Shown here one piece after another: positions 26,066 to 35,091 of a stretch of DNA of 64,000 nucleotides. This DNA comes from Armatimonadetes bacterium UBA1398 (GTDB lineage Bacteria; Armatimonadota; Zipacnadia; UBA1398), in NCBI GenBank assembly GCA_002305165.1, contig DBQI01000065.1, forward strand, positions 265,997 to 329,996. The letters are read 5' to 3'. Both the position numbers and the translations under genes were made by a program. Each line of letters starts with the position of its first letter. Position 1 is the stretch's first letter. The notes beneath the pieces were generated by a model. It searched no databases. It had not been told where the DNA came from and saw nothing but the letters and a program-made list of their open reading frames with translations.

Positions 26066-27237
26066 CATCCGCGGACGGCGCGGAGGCGTCCCGCTCCGGG
26101 GCGCTTCGTGTTTTCGTCGCCGCCGGCGATCCCTCAGGTGATGTGCACGGAGCCATGGCTGTGCAGGCGGTCAGGGCGCTATGCCCTGATGCTTGGTTCT
26201 ACGGGCTCTGCGGCCCCGCTATGCGGCGCGCGGGCGTCGCTCAAATGGTCGACTCGGCGGGCTTCTCCGCCATTGGGGTGGCGTCCGCGCTGCCCAAGGT
26301 CCCGCGGCTCTATGCCCTCTACGCGTCTCTCAAGCGACACCTGCTCGCCAACCACCCAGACGTCGTTGTGCTCATCGACTTCCCCGCCTTCAACATGCGC
26401 CTGCTACGATACGTGCACCGGCTGGGGCTGAAGTCGGTCTACTACTTTCCTCCCGCCTCCTGGCGACGGACCTCCAGCAAGCCCGCCGAGGTCCTTGCTG
26501 AGCTAGCCACTCGAGTCGCCACGCCCTTCGAGTGGTCCGCCGCTGTGGTTCGAGAACTCGGCGGCGCCGCGGAATGGGTGGGACACCCTGTGCTTGACCG
26601 GTACGCCGGTCGGCCCTCGGAGGCGAGGGCGCGTGGGCTGCTGTCGGTACCGCTCACCGCGACGCCCATCGCGGTGCTCCCCGGCAGCCGGAGGCAGGAG
26701 ATCCGCTACATCCTGCCTCTGCTCCTTTCGGCCCTTGCCCTGGCGGAGAAGCGCATCCCCACCATTCTGCCGCTGGTCTCGTGCGGCCCTCAGGCTGATC
26801 GGGCGGCACTCGAGGCGATAGTGAATAGGCTATCACCAAGGGCGATCGTCACCGAGGACACCATTGCGCTCCTCTCCGCCAGCAAGGCGGCCCTCACCAA
26901 GAGCGGCACCATCACCCTGGATGCGGCGGTCTGCGGCGTTCCCATGGTCGTAACCTACGCAGGTTCCGCGCTGGACCACCTGCAGTACCACCTCTTCGCC
27001 AAGGGCCGCCTCAAGTATATCGCCGCCCCGAACATCCTCCTCGATCGGGAGGTCGTGCCGGAGCGCATCGCGGGGATGGGGACGCCGGAGCACCTTTGTG
27101 AGGCCCTGCTCCCGCTGATCGAGGAGGGGGAGCCACGGCGGGCACAGCAGGCAGGCCTGGCGGAGGCGGTCGAGCTACTCGGGCCACCGGGCGCCTCGGA
27201 GCGCGTCGCACGGATGATTCTGGACCTTGCGGGCTGA
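26062..27237 (+). CDS. lpxB: Lipid-A-disaccharide synthase
   Basis: A 391-residue GT19 glycosyltransferase joining UDP-diacylglucosamine and lipid X at the inner membrane face. The family markers are AAGDPSGDVHG, YGLCGPAMRRAG, DFPAFNMRLL, ATPFEW, EWVGHPVLD, LPGSRRQEI and KSGTITLDAA. One odd point: the usual YYxSPxVWAWR is YYFPPASWRR here. It starts with an ATGA overlap at the lpxA stop and ends the operon. lpxD, lpxH and lpxK are not in this window. Confidence 0.92.
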   Translation: MTSADGAEASRSGALRVFVAAGDPSGDVHGAMAVQAVRALCPDAWFYGLCGPAMRRAGVAQMVDSAGFSAIGVASALPKVPRLYALYASLKRHLLANHPDVVVLIDFPAFNMRLLRYVHRLGLKSVYYFPPASWRRTSSKPAEVLAELATRVATPFEWSAAVVRELGGAAEWVGHPVLDRYAGRPSEARARGLLSVPLTATPIAVLPGSRRQEIRYILPLLLSALALAEKRIPTILPLVSCGPQADRAALEAIVNRLSPRAIVTEDTIALLSASKAALTKSGTITLDAAVCGVPMVVTYAGSALDHLQYHLFAKGRLKYIAAPNILLDREVVPERIAGMGTPEHLCEALLPLIEEGEPRRAQQAGLAEAVELLGPPGASERVARMILDLAG

Positions 27238-27244
27238 GACGGAA

Positions 27245-27267
27245 CTTGGCGCCCTTGGGGCGTCAAG
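27245..27267. terminator. Bidirectional hairpin between lpxB and the convergent isomerase gene
   Basis: CTTGGCGCCC (27245-27254), loop TTG, GGGCGTCAAG (27258-27267): ten pairs with one G-U. It lies 7 bases after the lpxB stop, in the spacer between two convergent genes. Confidence 0.6.
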
Positions 27268-27306
27268 CCCCGTCCTGGCCTACGTGCGGCCCACCGCTCT
27301 TCAGGA

Positions 27307-28071
27307 CTACTCCCGGCCGCGAGCCAAGCCCTCGCCTATGAGGTACTCGTAGCTCTCCGCTGACGCCGTGAGCATATCGTCGAGGCAGTGGTCGAGTTCG
27401 ACGATGAGCCAATCGCACACCGCCGGGTCCGTCGCCCCGATGATCGCGGGTATGTCCAGCGTGCCCTTGCCGACGGCGGTATGGGGGGCGGGATGGTCGC
27501 CGCCCGTCAGAGGGCCATCCTTCACGTGCAGCAGGGGGATTCGAGCCTTGTGCTTCTCGATGACGGCCACAGGATCGGCGCCCCCGTACTGGCACCAGTA
27601 GACATCCAGCTCGGAGCAGACGTCGGGCGCCTCCGCGAGCATGATCTCATATGCGGTGCGGCCCTCGAAGGTCTGGCTGAACTCCCACCAGTGGTTGTGA
27701 AAGGAGACTCGGATTCCGCGCGGTTGCATGACCTCGGCGGCCCGCTGGAAGTCGGCGGCGCACTGTTTCGTCAGATCGAGGGTCGCCATTTGGTCCGGCC
27801 CGAAGCCAACGACGGTATCGGAGCAACCGAGGATCCTGCATTGCGCGGCGATCTCGTCGGCATTGGACTCGTTAGGGAGGCCCGAATGGATACTGGACAC
27901 CCTCAGACCGATCTCCCGAAAGAGGGCAGCCGCGTCCTCAAGGGACATCCCCGGCAGGCCTGAGCACTCCACGCCGGCGTAGCCGATCTCCCCGACTCTC
28001 TTGACTGTCCCAACAACGTCGTTCTGCATGATGTCGCGCACGGTGTATAGCTGTAGGGCGAGAGGCTTCAT
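27307..28071 (-). CDS. Sugar phosphate isomerase/epimerase (TIM barrel)
   Basis: A 254-residue xylose-isomerase-like barrel protein starting MKPLALQLYTVRDIM. Metal-binding features typical of the family are seen: YAGVECSG, SSIHSGL, VSFHNHWWEF, SELDVYWCQYGG, LLHVKDG and LIVELDHC. Planctomycete and armatimonad genomes carry many such genes near sugar oxidoreductases, but the substrate is unknown. It is cytoplasmic. It diverges from the hydroxyacid dehydrogenase at 28229; the 157-base spacer must hold both promoters, though none is obvious. Confidence 0.8.
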   Translation of the reverse strand: MKPLALQLYTVRDIMQNDVVGTVKRVGEIGYAGVECSGLPGMSLEDAAALFREIGLRVSSIHSGLPNESNADEIAAQCRILGCSDTVVGFGPDQMATLDLTKQCAADFQRAAEVMQPRGIRVSFHNHWWEFSQTFEGRTAYEIMLAEAPDVCSELDVYWCQYGGADPVAVIEKHKARIPLLHVKDGPLTGGDHPAPHTAVGKGTLDIPAIIGATDPAVCDWLIVELDHCLDDMLTASAESYEYLIGEGLARGRE

Positions 28072-28228
28072 GTGTCATTCCCTACCATTCGTGGTGTTGT
28101 GGCAGGGTGGGAGTTCGCGGAAGCCGCGCGGGGCCCTCTGCGGGAGGCGCGTGAGGGCGTACCTTCGAACTCTTCCGCGGCGACGCGGACCCAGCGTGGG
28201 CCGCGTGAGGTCGGAGGGACAACTCGCC

Positions 28229-29236
28229 GTGAGGATGCTGCATATCGCCGGGGGGAAGCTCGCGGAGCGTCTATGGTCGCCGCTCTTCCGGCAGGCCCTC
28301 GCGCCACTGGGTGAGTTGTGCCTCATCGAGGATGGCGGCCAGCAACCGGAGCACCGGGTTCTGGAACACCTGCGATCCGCGGACGTCCTCCTCACGGGTT
28401 GGGGGTCGGTTCCTATTCCGGAGGCCCTGGCCGAGGATCCGGGCCGGGTGCGCTACATCTGCCACGTCACGGGCACCCTTCGCGGCACCGTCCCGCTACG
28501 TGTCATCGAATCGGGCATCCCTGTGAGCAACTGGGGTGATGCGCCGGCCCACGGGGTCGCCGAGGGCGCCATGTGCCTGCTTCTGGCGAGCCTGAAGGAC
28601 CTGCATGCCCACATTGCGGCCAAGAGAAGCGGGCTCTGGGGCCTGGACATGCACACTCACGGCGGCAGCCTCCGAGGCTTGAGGGTAGGCGTCTACGGAT
28701 GTGGCGCGATCGGCCGCAAGTTCGTGGAGCTGCTGCGCCCCTTTGGCGCCACCATCACGGTGTATGATCCCTACATTCCCGACGTCCCCGATGGATGCCA
28801 GCGCGCCGAGAGCTTGGAGGAGCTGTTCGACGGCATCGAGGCGCTCGTCATCCACGCGGGGCTGAGCGCCGAGACGAGAGGCTCGGTGACGGCGGAGCTC
28901 CTCGCACGGCTCCCCGACCATGGAGTCGTGGTGAACACGGCCCGAGGAGCCATCATCGATCAGGCGGCCCTTTTCGCGGAGTTGGAGTCTGGCCGCCTGC
29001 GGGCGGGTCTGGACGTATTGGAGCCCGATACCTTGCCGCCGGATCACCCCGCGCGTCAGTGGGATAGCCTGATTCTTACCTCCCATCAGATCGAGTGGGA
29101 ATGGCCGGACGGCCATCGCCCGCCCACGAGGCTGCTGCCCATGCACGAGGTGTGCCTCGGGAATCTTCGGCGCTTCCGCAGTGGACAGCCGATACTGCAT
29201 CGCATGGACGTGGAACGTTACCTCCGGAGCACGTAG
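28229..29236 (+). CDS. D-isomer-specific 2-hydroxyacid dehydrogenase family protein
   Basis: About 335 residues. The NAD fold is GVYGCGAIGRKF, followed by ITVYDPY with the acidic residue that favours NAD over NADP. The catalytic Arg is in VVNTARGAIID, the Glu in LDVLEPDTLP and the His in LTSHQIEWEW. It should interconvert a 2-keto and a D-2-hydroxy acid, for example a glyoxylate, pyruvate or sugar-acid derivative. GTG 28229, with GGAGGG ten bases upstream, is preferred; ATG 28235 is the alternative. The long frame upstream is rejected. Confidence 0.8.
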   Translation: MRMLHIAGGKLAERLWSPLFRQALAPLGELCLIEDGGQQPEHRVLEHLRSADVLLTGWGSVPIPEALAEDPGRVRYICHVTGTLRGTVPLRVIESGIPVSNWGDAPAHGVAEGAMCLLLASLKDLHAHIAAKRSGLWGLDMHTHGGSLRGLRVGVYGCGAIGRKFVELLRPFGATITVYDPYIPDVPDGCQRAESLEELFDGIEALVIHAGLSAETRGSVTAELLARLPDHGVVVNTARGAIIDQAALFAELESGRLRAGLDVLEPDTLPPDHPARQWDSLILTSHQIEWEWPDGHRPPTRLLPMHEVCLGNLRRFRSGQPILHRMDVERYLRST

Positions 29237-29284
29237 GCGGTATGGCCGGCCGAGTCCGACGGGCGGCCAACGAGGAGTGAAAGC

Positions 29285-30214
29285 ATGTCGAGCCAGGGGT
29301 TTTCGGTCGTCACAGGAGCATTCGGGTACACGGGGAGCCACATCGCGCGCTTGCTGCTCGAGCGCGGCCAGCGTGTGCGAACGATCACAGGGAATCTCCA
29401 TCGCGATGATCCACTCAAGGGCGAGATCGAGGCACATCCGTTCAACTTCGACAACCCAAAGGAGCTTCGCAGTAGCCTTGAAGGCGCAACCACTCTGTAC
29501 AACACGTACTGGATACGGTATGAGCGAGGCGAGATGACCTTCGCGAAGGCCCTCACCAACAGCCGCGTGCTCATCGAAGCGGCGGCGAAAGCTGGCGTGG
29601 AGCGGCTCGTGCACATCAGCATCGCTAACCCCAGCGAAGACTCGCCCCTGCCATACTACCGAGGCAAGGCGCTCCTGGAGCGGGCCATTAGAGAGTCAGG
29701 CCTCTCCTACGCCATTCTGCGGCCTACCGTCATCTTCGGCGGAGACAAGGATGTCCTCATCAATAACATCGCGTGGATCCTCCGTCGGACCCCCGTCTTC
29801 GGGATCCTTGGCGATGGGCAGTACCTCATCCAGCCTGTCTACGTGGGCGATCTGGCCGCCATGGCCGTCGACCACGGCGAGAAGCGCGACAGCGTGACCC
29901 TCGATGCCGTGAGCGTGGACCTGCTGACCATGGAGGAGATGATCTGCGCTATCGCCCGCGGGATCAGGAGCTACGCGGCGCTCATCCGCGTCCCCGTGTC
30001 CGTCGGCGTCTTCGCGACGGGCTCTCTCGGCAAGCTGGTGCGTGACGTCATCATGACGGCGGATGAGGCCTCCGGACTCATGTCCGGTCTGCTGTACTCG
30101 AAGGAGCCGCCGCTGGGTCCCACCAGCCTCACACGCTGGATCACCGAGAACGGACACCAGCTCGGGCGCAAGTACTGCTCTGAGACGGCTATCCATTCCA
30201 GGCGTGGCGAGTAG
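29285..30214 (+). CDS. NAD(P)-binding short-chain dehydrogenase-like protein (atypical/extended SDR)
   Basis: A 309-residue Rossmann protein: SVVTGAFGYTGSHIARLLL gives a GxxGYxG nucleotide motif like the NmrA/NDUFA9-type group, then VLIEAAAKAGVERLVHIS, YYRGKALLERAIRESGLSY with the Tyr and Lys, ILRPTVIFG, and QPVYVGDLA. Such proteins act as sugar epimerases, quinone-linked subunits or redox sensors. A C-terminal helical part without obvious transmembrane helix ends the protein. It lies between the dehydrogenase and cutA, with short spacers. Confidence 0.75.
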   Translation: MSSQGFSVVTGAFGYTGSHIARLLLERGQRVRTITGNLHRDDPLKGEIEAHPFNFDNPKELRSSLEGATTLYNTYWIRYERGEMTFAKALTNSRVLIEAAAKAGVERLVHISIANPSEDSPLPYYRGKALLERAIRESGLSYAILRPTVIFGGDKDVLINNIAWILRRTPVFGILGDGQYLIQPVYVGDLAAMAVDHGEKRDSVTLDAVSVDLLTMEEMICAIARGIRSYAALIRVPVSVGVFATGSLGKLVRDVIMTADEASGLMSGLLYSKEPPLGPTSLTRWITENGHQLGRKYCSETAIHSRRGE

Positions 30215-30238
30215 ACGCACGGGCTCAGGAGGAGGCGC

Positions 30239-30580
30239 ATGGACGAGTGCCGGCTGGTGTACGTGACGACGAGTGACGAAGCCGAGGCCCTGCGCCTTGG
30301 CCGACAGGTTGTCGAACAGCGCCTGGCGGCGTGCGCTAACGTGCTCTCTGCAATGCGCTCCATCTACTGGTGGGATGATGAAGTGCAGTCAGCTCAGGAG
30401 GCCATACTGCTCCTGAAGACCCGGGAGGATCTTCTGCCGTCACTCACTGCGGCACTCGTCGAGCTTCACAGCTACGAGTGTCCATGTGTCGTCGCCCTGC
30501 CCATCTGCGGCGGCTACGGTCCCTTCCTAGACTGGATCCGCGCTGAGACCCAAGGGACGCATACCAGTCCACCGCAGTAA
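30239..30580 (+). CDS. cutA: CutA1 divalent-cation tolerance protein
   Basis: A 113-residue ferredoxin-like trimer-forming protein. Family markers are LVYVTTSDEAEA, the VEQRLAACANVL helix with the conserved Cys, SIYWWDDEV, EAILLLKTRED, and HSYECPCVVALPI. CutA1 has been linked to copper tolerance but its biochemical role is unsettled. GAGGAGG lies a few bases before ATG 30239. It lies 24 bases after the SDR gene. Confidence 0.92.
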   Translation: MDECRLVYVTTSDEAEALRLGRQVVEQRLAACANVLSAMRSIYWWDDEVQSAQEAILLLKTREDLLPSLTAALVELHSYECPCVVALPICGGYGPFLDWIRAETQGTHTSPPQ

Positions 30581-30625
30581 CCGACGGATCACCGGGCCCA
30601 ACAGGCCCTCGAGGAGCCACCTTCA

Positions 30626-33076
30626 ATGGCCTTGTTACTGCCCTACGCGTGGTATGCGCTTGCCTCGCCGCCCGGTAGCCCGGGCCGCATCGAGGTCGTG
30701 CCGGACCGTATCATCGCCCACCTCACCCGCCACATGACGGGCGCCTGCCTGGAGGACGTCAACCATGAGGTCTACGGTGGCATCTACAGTCAGATGCTGT
30801 TCGGCGAGAGCTTCCAGGAGCCGCCCGTCACCGCCATCGAGGGCTTCCAAGCCTACGGCGGCGTCTGGCGTCTCACCGGTGAAGGAGTGACAGGCGAAGC
30901 AGGCCCCGGGTACAAGCTGGTTCGCCTCGGCGACTCGGTGCCCGACGCCACCGTCGGTGTTGAGTTGCGGTTCGCGGATGCGACGGAAGGCAACGCGGGG
31001 TTGATCCTTCGCGTGGACCATCCGGGGGTCGGCGCCGATCGATTCGAAGGGTATGAGGTCTCGCTGGATCCCTCGCGCGGAGCGATCGTTCTCGGCAAGC
31101 ATCGTCAGGACTGGCAGCCCCTGGCCGAGGCCGACGCTCCTATAGCAGTGGGTGAATGGATCCCACTAGCAGTGGAACTCGCCGGAGGGCGGCTGTCTGT
31201 CTCCGTCGGTGGCCGGACGGCGCTTGTCTACAATGACGTGGACTCGCCTCTGCAGGGAGGTGGCGTCGGTCTACGGACATGGCAGCGGCCCGCCGAGTTC
31301 CGCGACCTCTGGATCGACACCGGGGATGGCCGTCGGAGTGTCCCACTGAGGGCGCAGACCGACGGCGGGGTGGCGGGTGCTGTGAGCGGAATGTGGGGCG
31401 CTTTCGCCACCGGGGAGGCCTGTGGTGAGGCGGCGATCACTATTGAGGAGCCCTTCGTCGGCGCTCAGAGCCAGCGCCTGACCCACCTCGGTGGAGAGGG
31501 GTCGGTGGGCCTGGAGAACCGCGGCCTGAACCGCCAGGGCCTCGCTCTCCGCGGAGGGCGGCCCTATGAGTGCGTCCTCTGGGCCCGGGCCGGAGCAACG
31601 ACGGACCTGCAGGCATCCCTTCAATGCGGCTCGGGCGGCCGCACCTACGCCCAGGCCGAGGTCCGCGTACCGTCTGGCGACTGGACGCGCCTGACACTCT
31701 CCCTCACCCCCGACGCCGATGTCCGTGATGCACGGTTCGTTCTAAGCCTGGCCTCGGTGGCGTCGGTCGACATCGGCTACGCCTACCTCGGACCGGGTGA
31801 CTGGGGGCTCTTCAAGGGCCTTCCCTGCCGGCGGGACGTTGTGCAGGCCCTCATCGCCCAGGGAGCTACGGTGCTTCGTTACGGAGGTTGCATGGCGGAG
31901 GCGCCCGAGTACCGATGGAAGTCGATGATCGGACCCCGCGACCAGCGCCAGCCCTACCAGGGCTTCTGGTACCCGTACTCGACCAACGGATGGGGCATCA
32001 TCGACTTCCTGAATCTGTGCGAGGCCGCAGGCTTTGAGATGATCCCCTGCTTCATGATCGATGAGACGCCGGAGGACATGGCTGACTTCCTCCAGTACGC
32101 CAAGGGCGGGCCGGAGACCGTATGGGGGGCACGCCGCGTCGCCGATGGCCACCCCGAGCCCTACCCGCTGCGCTTCATCCAACTCGGCAATGAGGAGACC
32201 GTGGACGAGGCGTACTGGAGGAGATTCGAGCGCCTCGCGGAGACGATATGGGCCCTCGACAGCGAGATCACCCTGGTAGTGGGGGACTTCGCCTACAACG
32301 AAACTATCGAGGATCCCTACCACTTCACGGGAGCCCCCACCATCACGTCACTCGGAGCGCATCAGAAGATCCTCGATCTCGCGGCGCGGCATGGTCGTGA
32401 AGTGTGGTTCGATGTGCACGTGTGGTCGGAGGCGCCGGAAGAGCAGAGCGGCATCGCTCCCCTTCCCTCCCTCGCGGCGTCACTTGAGCGTCTGAGCCCC
32501 TCCGCCGACTTCCGGCTGGCCGTGTTCGAGCTCAACGCGGTGCGCCACGATCTGGGCCGGGCCATCGCCAATGCGCGGTCCATCAATCGGCTCGAACGCA
32601 TGGGAGACCTGGTCCGAGTCGTCTGCTCCGCGAACTGTCTCCAGGTTGACGGGCAGAACGACAACGGCTGGGACCAAGGCCTGCTGTTCCTGAACCCCGA
32701 GGCGGTCTGGGCCCAGCCGCCTGCCCACGTGATGCGGATGCTGTCGGAGCGGTTCCTGCCTTACTGCGTCGATGCCCACGTGAGTGGGGCGCCGGCCCTG
32801 GATGTCACGGCCAAGACCGACGAGACCGGGTCGGTGCTTCAGATACAGGTCGTGAACAACGGCCCGGGGCCTCAGGCCTGCGACATCGACCTCGGCGGCT
32901 TTCGACGCCAGTCGCGCCAGGTGGAGTGGACGACGCTAACGGGCGAACGCGATGCACGGAACACCGCTGATGCTCCTGACAGAGTGGTGCCCACCGCGGG
33001 CGTCGAGCGCCTGCCGCGCGAGAGCTTGGCGTGGGAGTTCCCGGGCTACTCCTTCACGATCCTCCGGCTGCGCTAG
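30626..33076 (+). CDS. GH51-type alpha-L-arabinofuranosidase with inserted beta-sandwich domains
   Basis: An 816-residue protein. A short hydrophobic N-terminus (LLLPYAWYALAS) may be an export signal. Residues 20-75 hold the opening GH51 strand DVNHEVYGGIYSQMLFGESF. About residues 85-235 are a laminin-G/DUF1080-like insert (FEGYEVSLDP, GVGLRTWQRPAEFRDLWI), and about 240-390 a carbohydrate-binding-like sandwich. The catalytic barrel follows, with acid/base Glu523 in QLGNEE and nucleophile Glu635 in AVFELN. A C-terminal beta domain closes the chain. It should remove arabinofuranose side chains from arabinan or arabinoxylan. Its stop overlaps that of the remnant gene on the other strand. Confidence 0.87.
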   Translation: MALLLPYAWYALASPPGSPGRIEVVPDRIIAHLTRHMTGACLEDVNHEVYGGIYSQMLFGESFQEPPVTAIEGFQAYGGVWRLTGEGVTGEAGPGYKLVRLGDSVPDATVGVELRFADATEGNAGLILRVDHPGVGADRFEGYEVSLDPSRGAIVLGKHRQDWQPLAEADAPIAVGEWIPLAVELAGGRLSVSVGGRTALVYNDVDSPLQGGGVGLRTWQRPAEFRDLWIDTGDGRRSVPLRAQTDGGVAGAVSGMWGAFATGEACGEAAITIEEPFVGAQSQRLTHLGGEGSVGLENRGLNRQGLALRGGRPYECVLWARAGATTDLQASLQCGSGGRTYAQAEVRVPSGDWTRLTLSLTPDADVRDARFVLSLASVASVDIGYAYLGPGDWGLFKGLPCRRDVVQALIAQGATVLRYGGCMAEAPEYRWKSMIGPRDQRQPYQGFWYPYSTNGWGIIDFLNLCEAAGFEMIPCFMIDETPEDMADFLQYAKGGPETVWGARRVADGHPEPYPLRFIQLGNEETVDEAYWRRFERLAETIWALDSEITLVVGDFAYNETIEDPYHFTGAPTITSLGAHQKILDLAARHGREVWFDVHVWSEAPEEQSGIAPLPSLAASLERLSPSADFRLAVFELNAVRHDLGRAIANARSINRLERMGDLVRVVCSANCLQVDGQNDNGWDQGLLFLNPEAVWAQPPAHVMRMLSERFLPYCVDAHVSGAPALDVTAKTDETGSVLQIQVVNNGPGPQACDIDLGGFRRQSRQVEWTTLTGERDARNTADAPDRVVPTAGVERLPRESLAWEFPGYSFTILRLR

Positions 33077-33340
33077 GATCGCAGCACCCGGAGGACGATG
33101 CCCTGCTCGACCCCTGGCGAGACCACCGACGCCTCTCCGTCGCTCGTGAGGCGGGCAACCCGACCGATCCGTTCGCCCGTTGCGGGGCTGGCTGTCGGCG
33201 AAAGCGCTCGGCACCCGTGACAAGCACCGTCGGAGCGCCCGAAACAGGAAGACGTGGGGGTTGTCCGAGTGGAGGGCCATAGGGGCCGCCCGTCCCACAC
33301 TCTGCACGGACGCGGCCAGAAGGGCTACGGAGGCGGACAT
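33073..33340 (-). pseudogene. Remnant of a secreted glycosidase-like gene (middle deleted, frameshifted)
   Basis: This fills the 312-base gap between GH51 and yjbQ. From ATG 33340 the minus strand reads MSASVALLAASVQS, then LHSDNPHVFLFR; restoring one G in a G run continues it as GAPTVLVTGAERF in a second frame. That is a typical N-terminus of exported glycosidase-like proteins. The third frame then reads ATGERIGRVARLTSDGEASV, followed by EQGIVLRVLRS and a stop, like the C-terminal beta domain of the same class. The central catalytic part is missing. The stop overlaps the GH51 stop. A deletion plus an indel, or an assembly join, would explain it. Confidence 0.5.
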
Positions 33341-33388
33341 GGCCGAAGCGCCTCCTCTGGCCATGGGGGCCCGGATGGCCCCCTGTGA

Positions 33389-33811
33389 CTACTCCCCGAT
33401 GATCTTGACCATGATGCGCTTGGCGCGGCGGCCATCGAACTCCCCGTAGAAGATCTGCTCCCATGGGCCGAAATCCAGCCTGCCTCCGGTAACGGCAACG
33501 ACAACCTCCCGTCCCATGATCTGGCGCTTGTGGTGGGCGTCGCCGTTGTCCTCGCCGGTGCGGTTGTGGCGGTAGCGGCTGGGGCTGGGATCGAAGGGCG
33601 CCAACTCCTCGAGCCACCGCTTGTAGTCCTCGTGGAGTCCTGGCTCGTCGTCGTTGATGAAGACGGACGCCGTGATGTGCATGGCGTTGACCAGGCAGAG
33701 CCCCTCCTGGATGCCGCTCTCGCGCAACTCGGCCTCGACGAGGTGGGTGATATTGATGAACTCCATGCGCTCGGGCACATTGACGGTGAGGTGCTTGGTG
33801 TGTGACTTCAC
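33389..33811 (-). CDS. yjbQ: YjbQ/UPF0047 family protein
   Basis: A 140-residue protein matching the YjbQ family: FINITHLVEAEL, GLCLVNAMHITASV with conserved His, INDDEPGLHEDY, the DNGDAHHKRQIMG segment with paired His, and DFGPWEQIFYGEFDG. The family has weak thiamine-phosphate-synthase-like activity and binds metal, but its main role is unknown. There is no signal peptide. It stands alone, divergent from ilvC. Confidence 0.88.
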   Translation of the reverse strand: MKSHTKHLTVNVPERMEFINITHLVEAELRESGIQEGLCLVNAMHITASVFINDDEPGLHEDYKRWLEELAPFDPSPSRYRHNRTGEDNGDAHHKRQIMGREVVVAVTGGRLDFGPWEQIFYGEFDGRRAKRIMVKIIGE

Positions 33812-33960
33812 GGCGGGATCCTCTCGCGGAACGGGTGACGGAGCGGTTTCGAGGGGTCACACGAGGCGACCTCCAAAGCGCGATGGAGCCCTCGTTGTAG
33901 CGCCTCTGGGCCCGCCGCGCCACGCCTGCGGCTACCCTCGCCACCCCGGTGCCACCGTGC

Positions 33961-33966
33961 TATCAT
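33961..33966 (+). promoter_or_regulatory. Candidate -10 box of ilvC
   Basis: TATCAT stands 45 bases before the ilvC ATG. The matching -35 (TCGCCA, 33938-33943, 17 bases away) is weak. The leader then holds GAGAGGAG, about 10 bases before the start. Confidence 0.3.
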
Positions 33967-34010
33967 GCTCGCGAGAGTGATCGCCTGCACGGTGAGAGGA
34001 GTAAGGCCAA

Positions 34011-35003
34011 ATGGCCAGGATCTACTACGATCAAGACGCCACGCTCGACGCCTTGAGAGACCGCACGGTCGGCGTGATCGGGTACGGGATTCAGGGCGAG
34101 GGACAGGCGCAGAACCTCCGCGATTCGGGTGTGAAAGTCCTTGTGGCAGAGAAGGCTGAGGCTCGCATCGCTGCCGCCAAGGAGGTCGGGCTCGAGGTCG
34201 GGGATGCTGACGAGGTCGCCAAGAAGGCCGATGTCATCGTTTTGCTTACCCAGGACCACGTTCAGGCTTCCATTTACCGTGAGCACATCGCCCCGAATAT
34301 GGGCAACGGCGAGGCCCTCGTGTTCGCTCACGGTTTCAACATCCACTATGGGCAGATCCAGCCGCCGCCGGAAGTTGACGTACTGATGGTCGCCCCCAAG
34401 GGCCCCGGTGCCTTGGTGCGGGAGCAGTTCCTGCGTGGCGCCGGCGTTCCGGCGCTGTTGGCGATCCACCAGGACTTCACGGGAGGAGCCAAGGAGCTCG
34501 GTCTCGCCTATGCCAAGGCTATCGGCGGCACTCGCGGCGGCGTGATCGAGACCACCTTCCGTGAAGAGACCGAGACGGACCTCTTCGGCGAGCAGTCAGT
34601 GCTGTGCGGCGGCGCCTCGGCGCTCATCACGGCCGCCTATGACACCCTCATCGAGGCTGGCTACCAGCCCGAGATGGCCTACTTCGAGTGCTGCCACGAG
34701 TTGAAGCTCATCTGTGACCTCATCTTCAAGCACGGTATCTCGGGCATGCGTCGGCGCGTATCGGACACCGCCGAGTATGGCGACATGACCCGCGGTCCGC
34801 GCGTTATCGACGAGCACGTCCGCGCCACCCTTCGCGAAGTGCTCGCGGAGATCCAGAGCGGCGAGTTCGCTCGCCAGTGGATCCTGGAGAACCAGGCGGG
34901 GCGTCCCGTCTACACCCGGCTGCGCGCCGCCGGCGACACCCACGATATCGAACGTGTGGGCAAGGAACTACGCGACTCCATGCCCTGGCTGCAGGAGCTA
35001 TAG
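34011..35003 (+). CDS. ilvC: Ketol-acid reductoisomerase (class I)
   Basis: The second step of valine and isoleucine synthesis (the valine branch also feeds leucine): Mg-dependent alkyl shift and reduction of acetolactate. The 330-residue protein has GVIGYGIQGEGQAQNLRDSG, HGFNIHYGQI, VAPKGPG, ETTFREETETDLFGEQ with metal Asp and Glu, and ECCHELKLICDL with the other catalytic Glu. A single C-terminal knot domain makes it class I. The phosphate-binding loop reads VAEKAEARIAAAKEVG and lacks the usual serines, so NADH use is possible. GAGAGGAG precedes ATG 34011. ilvB, ilvN and ilvD are not nearby. Confidence 0.95.
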   Translation: MARIYYDQDATLDALRDRTVGVIGYGIQGEGQAQNLRDSGVKVLVAEKAEARIAAAKEVGLEVGDADEVAKKADVIVLLTQDHVQASIYREHIAPNMGNGEALVFAHGFNIHYGQIQPPPEVDVLMVAPKGPGALVREQFLRGAGVPALLAIHQDFTGGAKELGLAYAKAIGGTRGGVIETTFREETETDLFGEQSVLCGGASALITAAYDTLIEAGYQPEMAYFECCHELKLICDLIFKHGISGMRRRVSDTAEYGDMTRGPRVIDEHVRATLREVLAEIQSGEFARQWILENQAGRPVYTRLRAAGDTHDIERVGKELRDSMPWLQEL

Positions 35004-35004
35004 A

Positions 35005-35034
35005 GGGGCAGTGGGACCTCCCGGTCCCCTGCCC
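35005..35034 (+). terminator. Hairpin directly after ilvC
   Basis: GGGGCAGTGGGACC (35005-35018) pairs with GGTCCCCTGCCC (35023-35034) with one bulge and a 4-base loop, beginning 2 bases after the ilvC stop. No U tract follows. Confidence 0.45.
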
Positions 35035-35091
35035 ATCCTGAGCAGCCGGGCCCTCCATAGCCCGCCACAGATGCAGTGATCCCAACGCCTA

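Noticed and set aside
28496..29614. 372-codon open frame opposite the hydroxyacid dehydrogenase and SDR genes
   Set aside because: It spans two real genes and has no ribosome site or motif.
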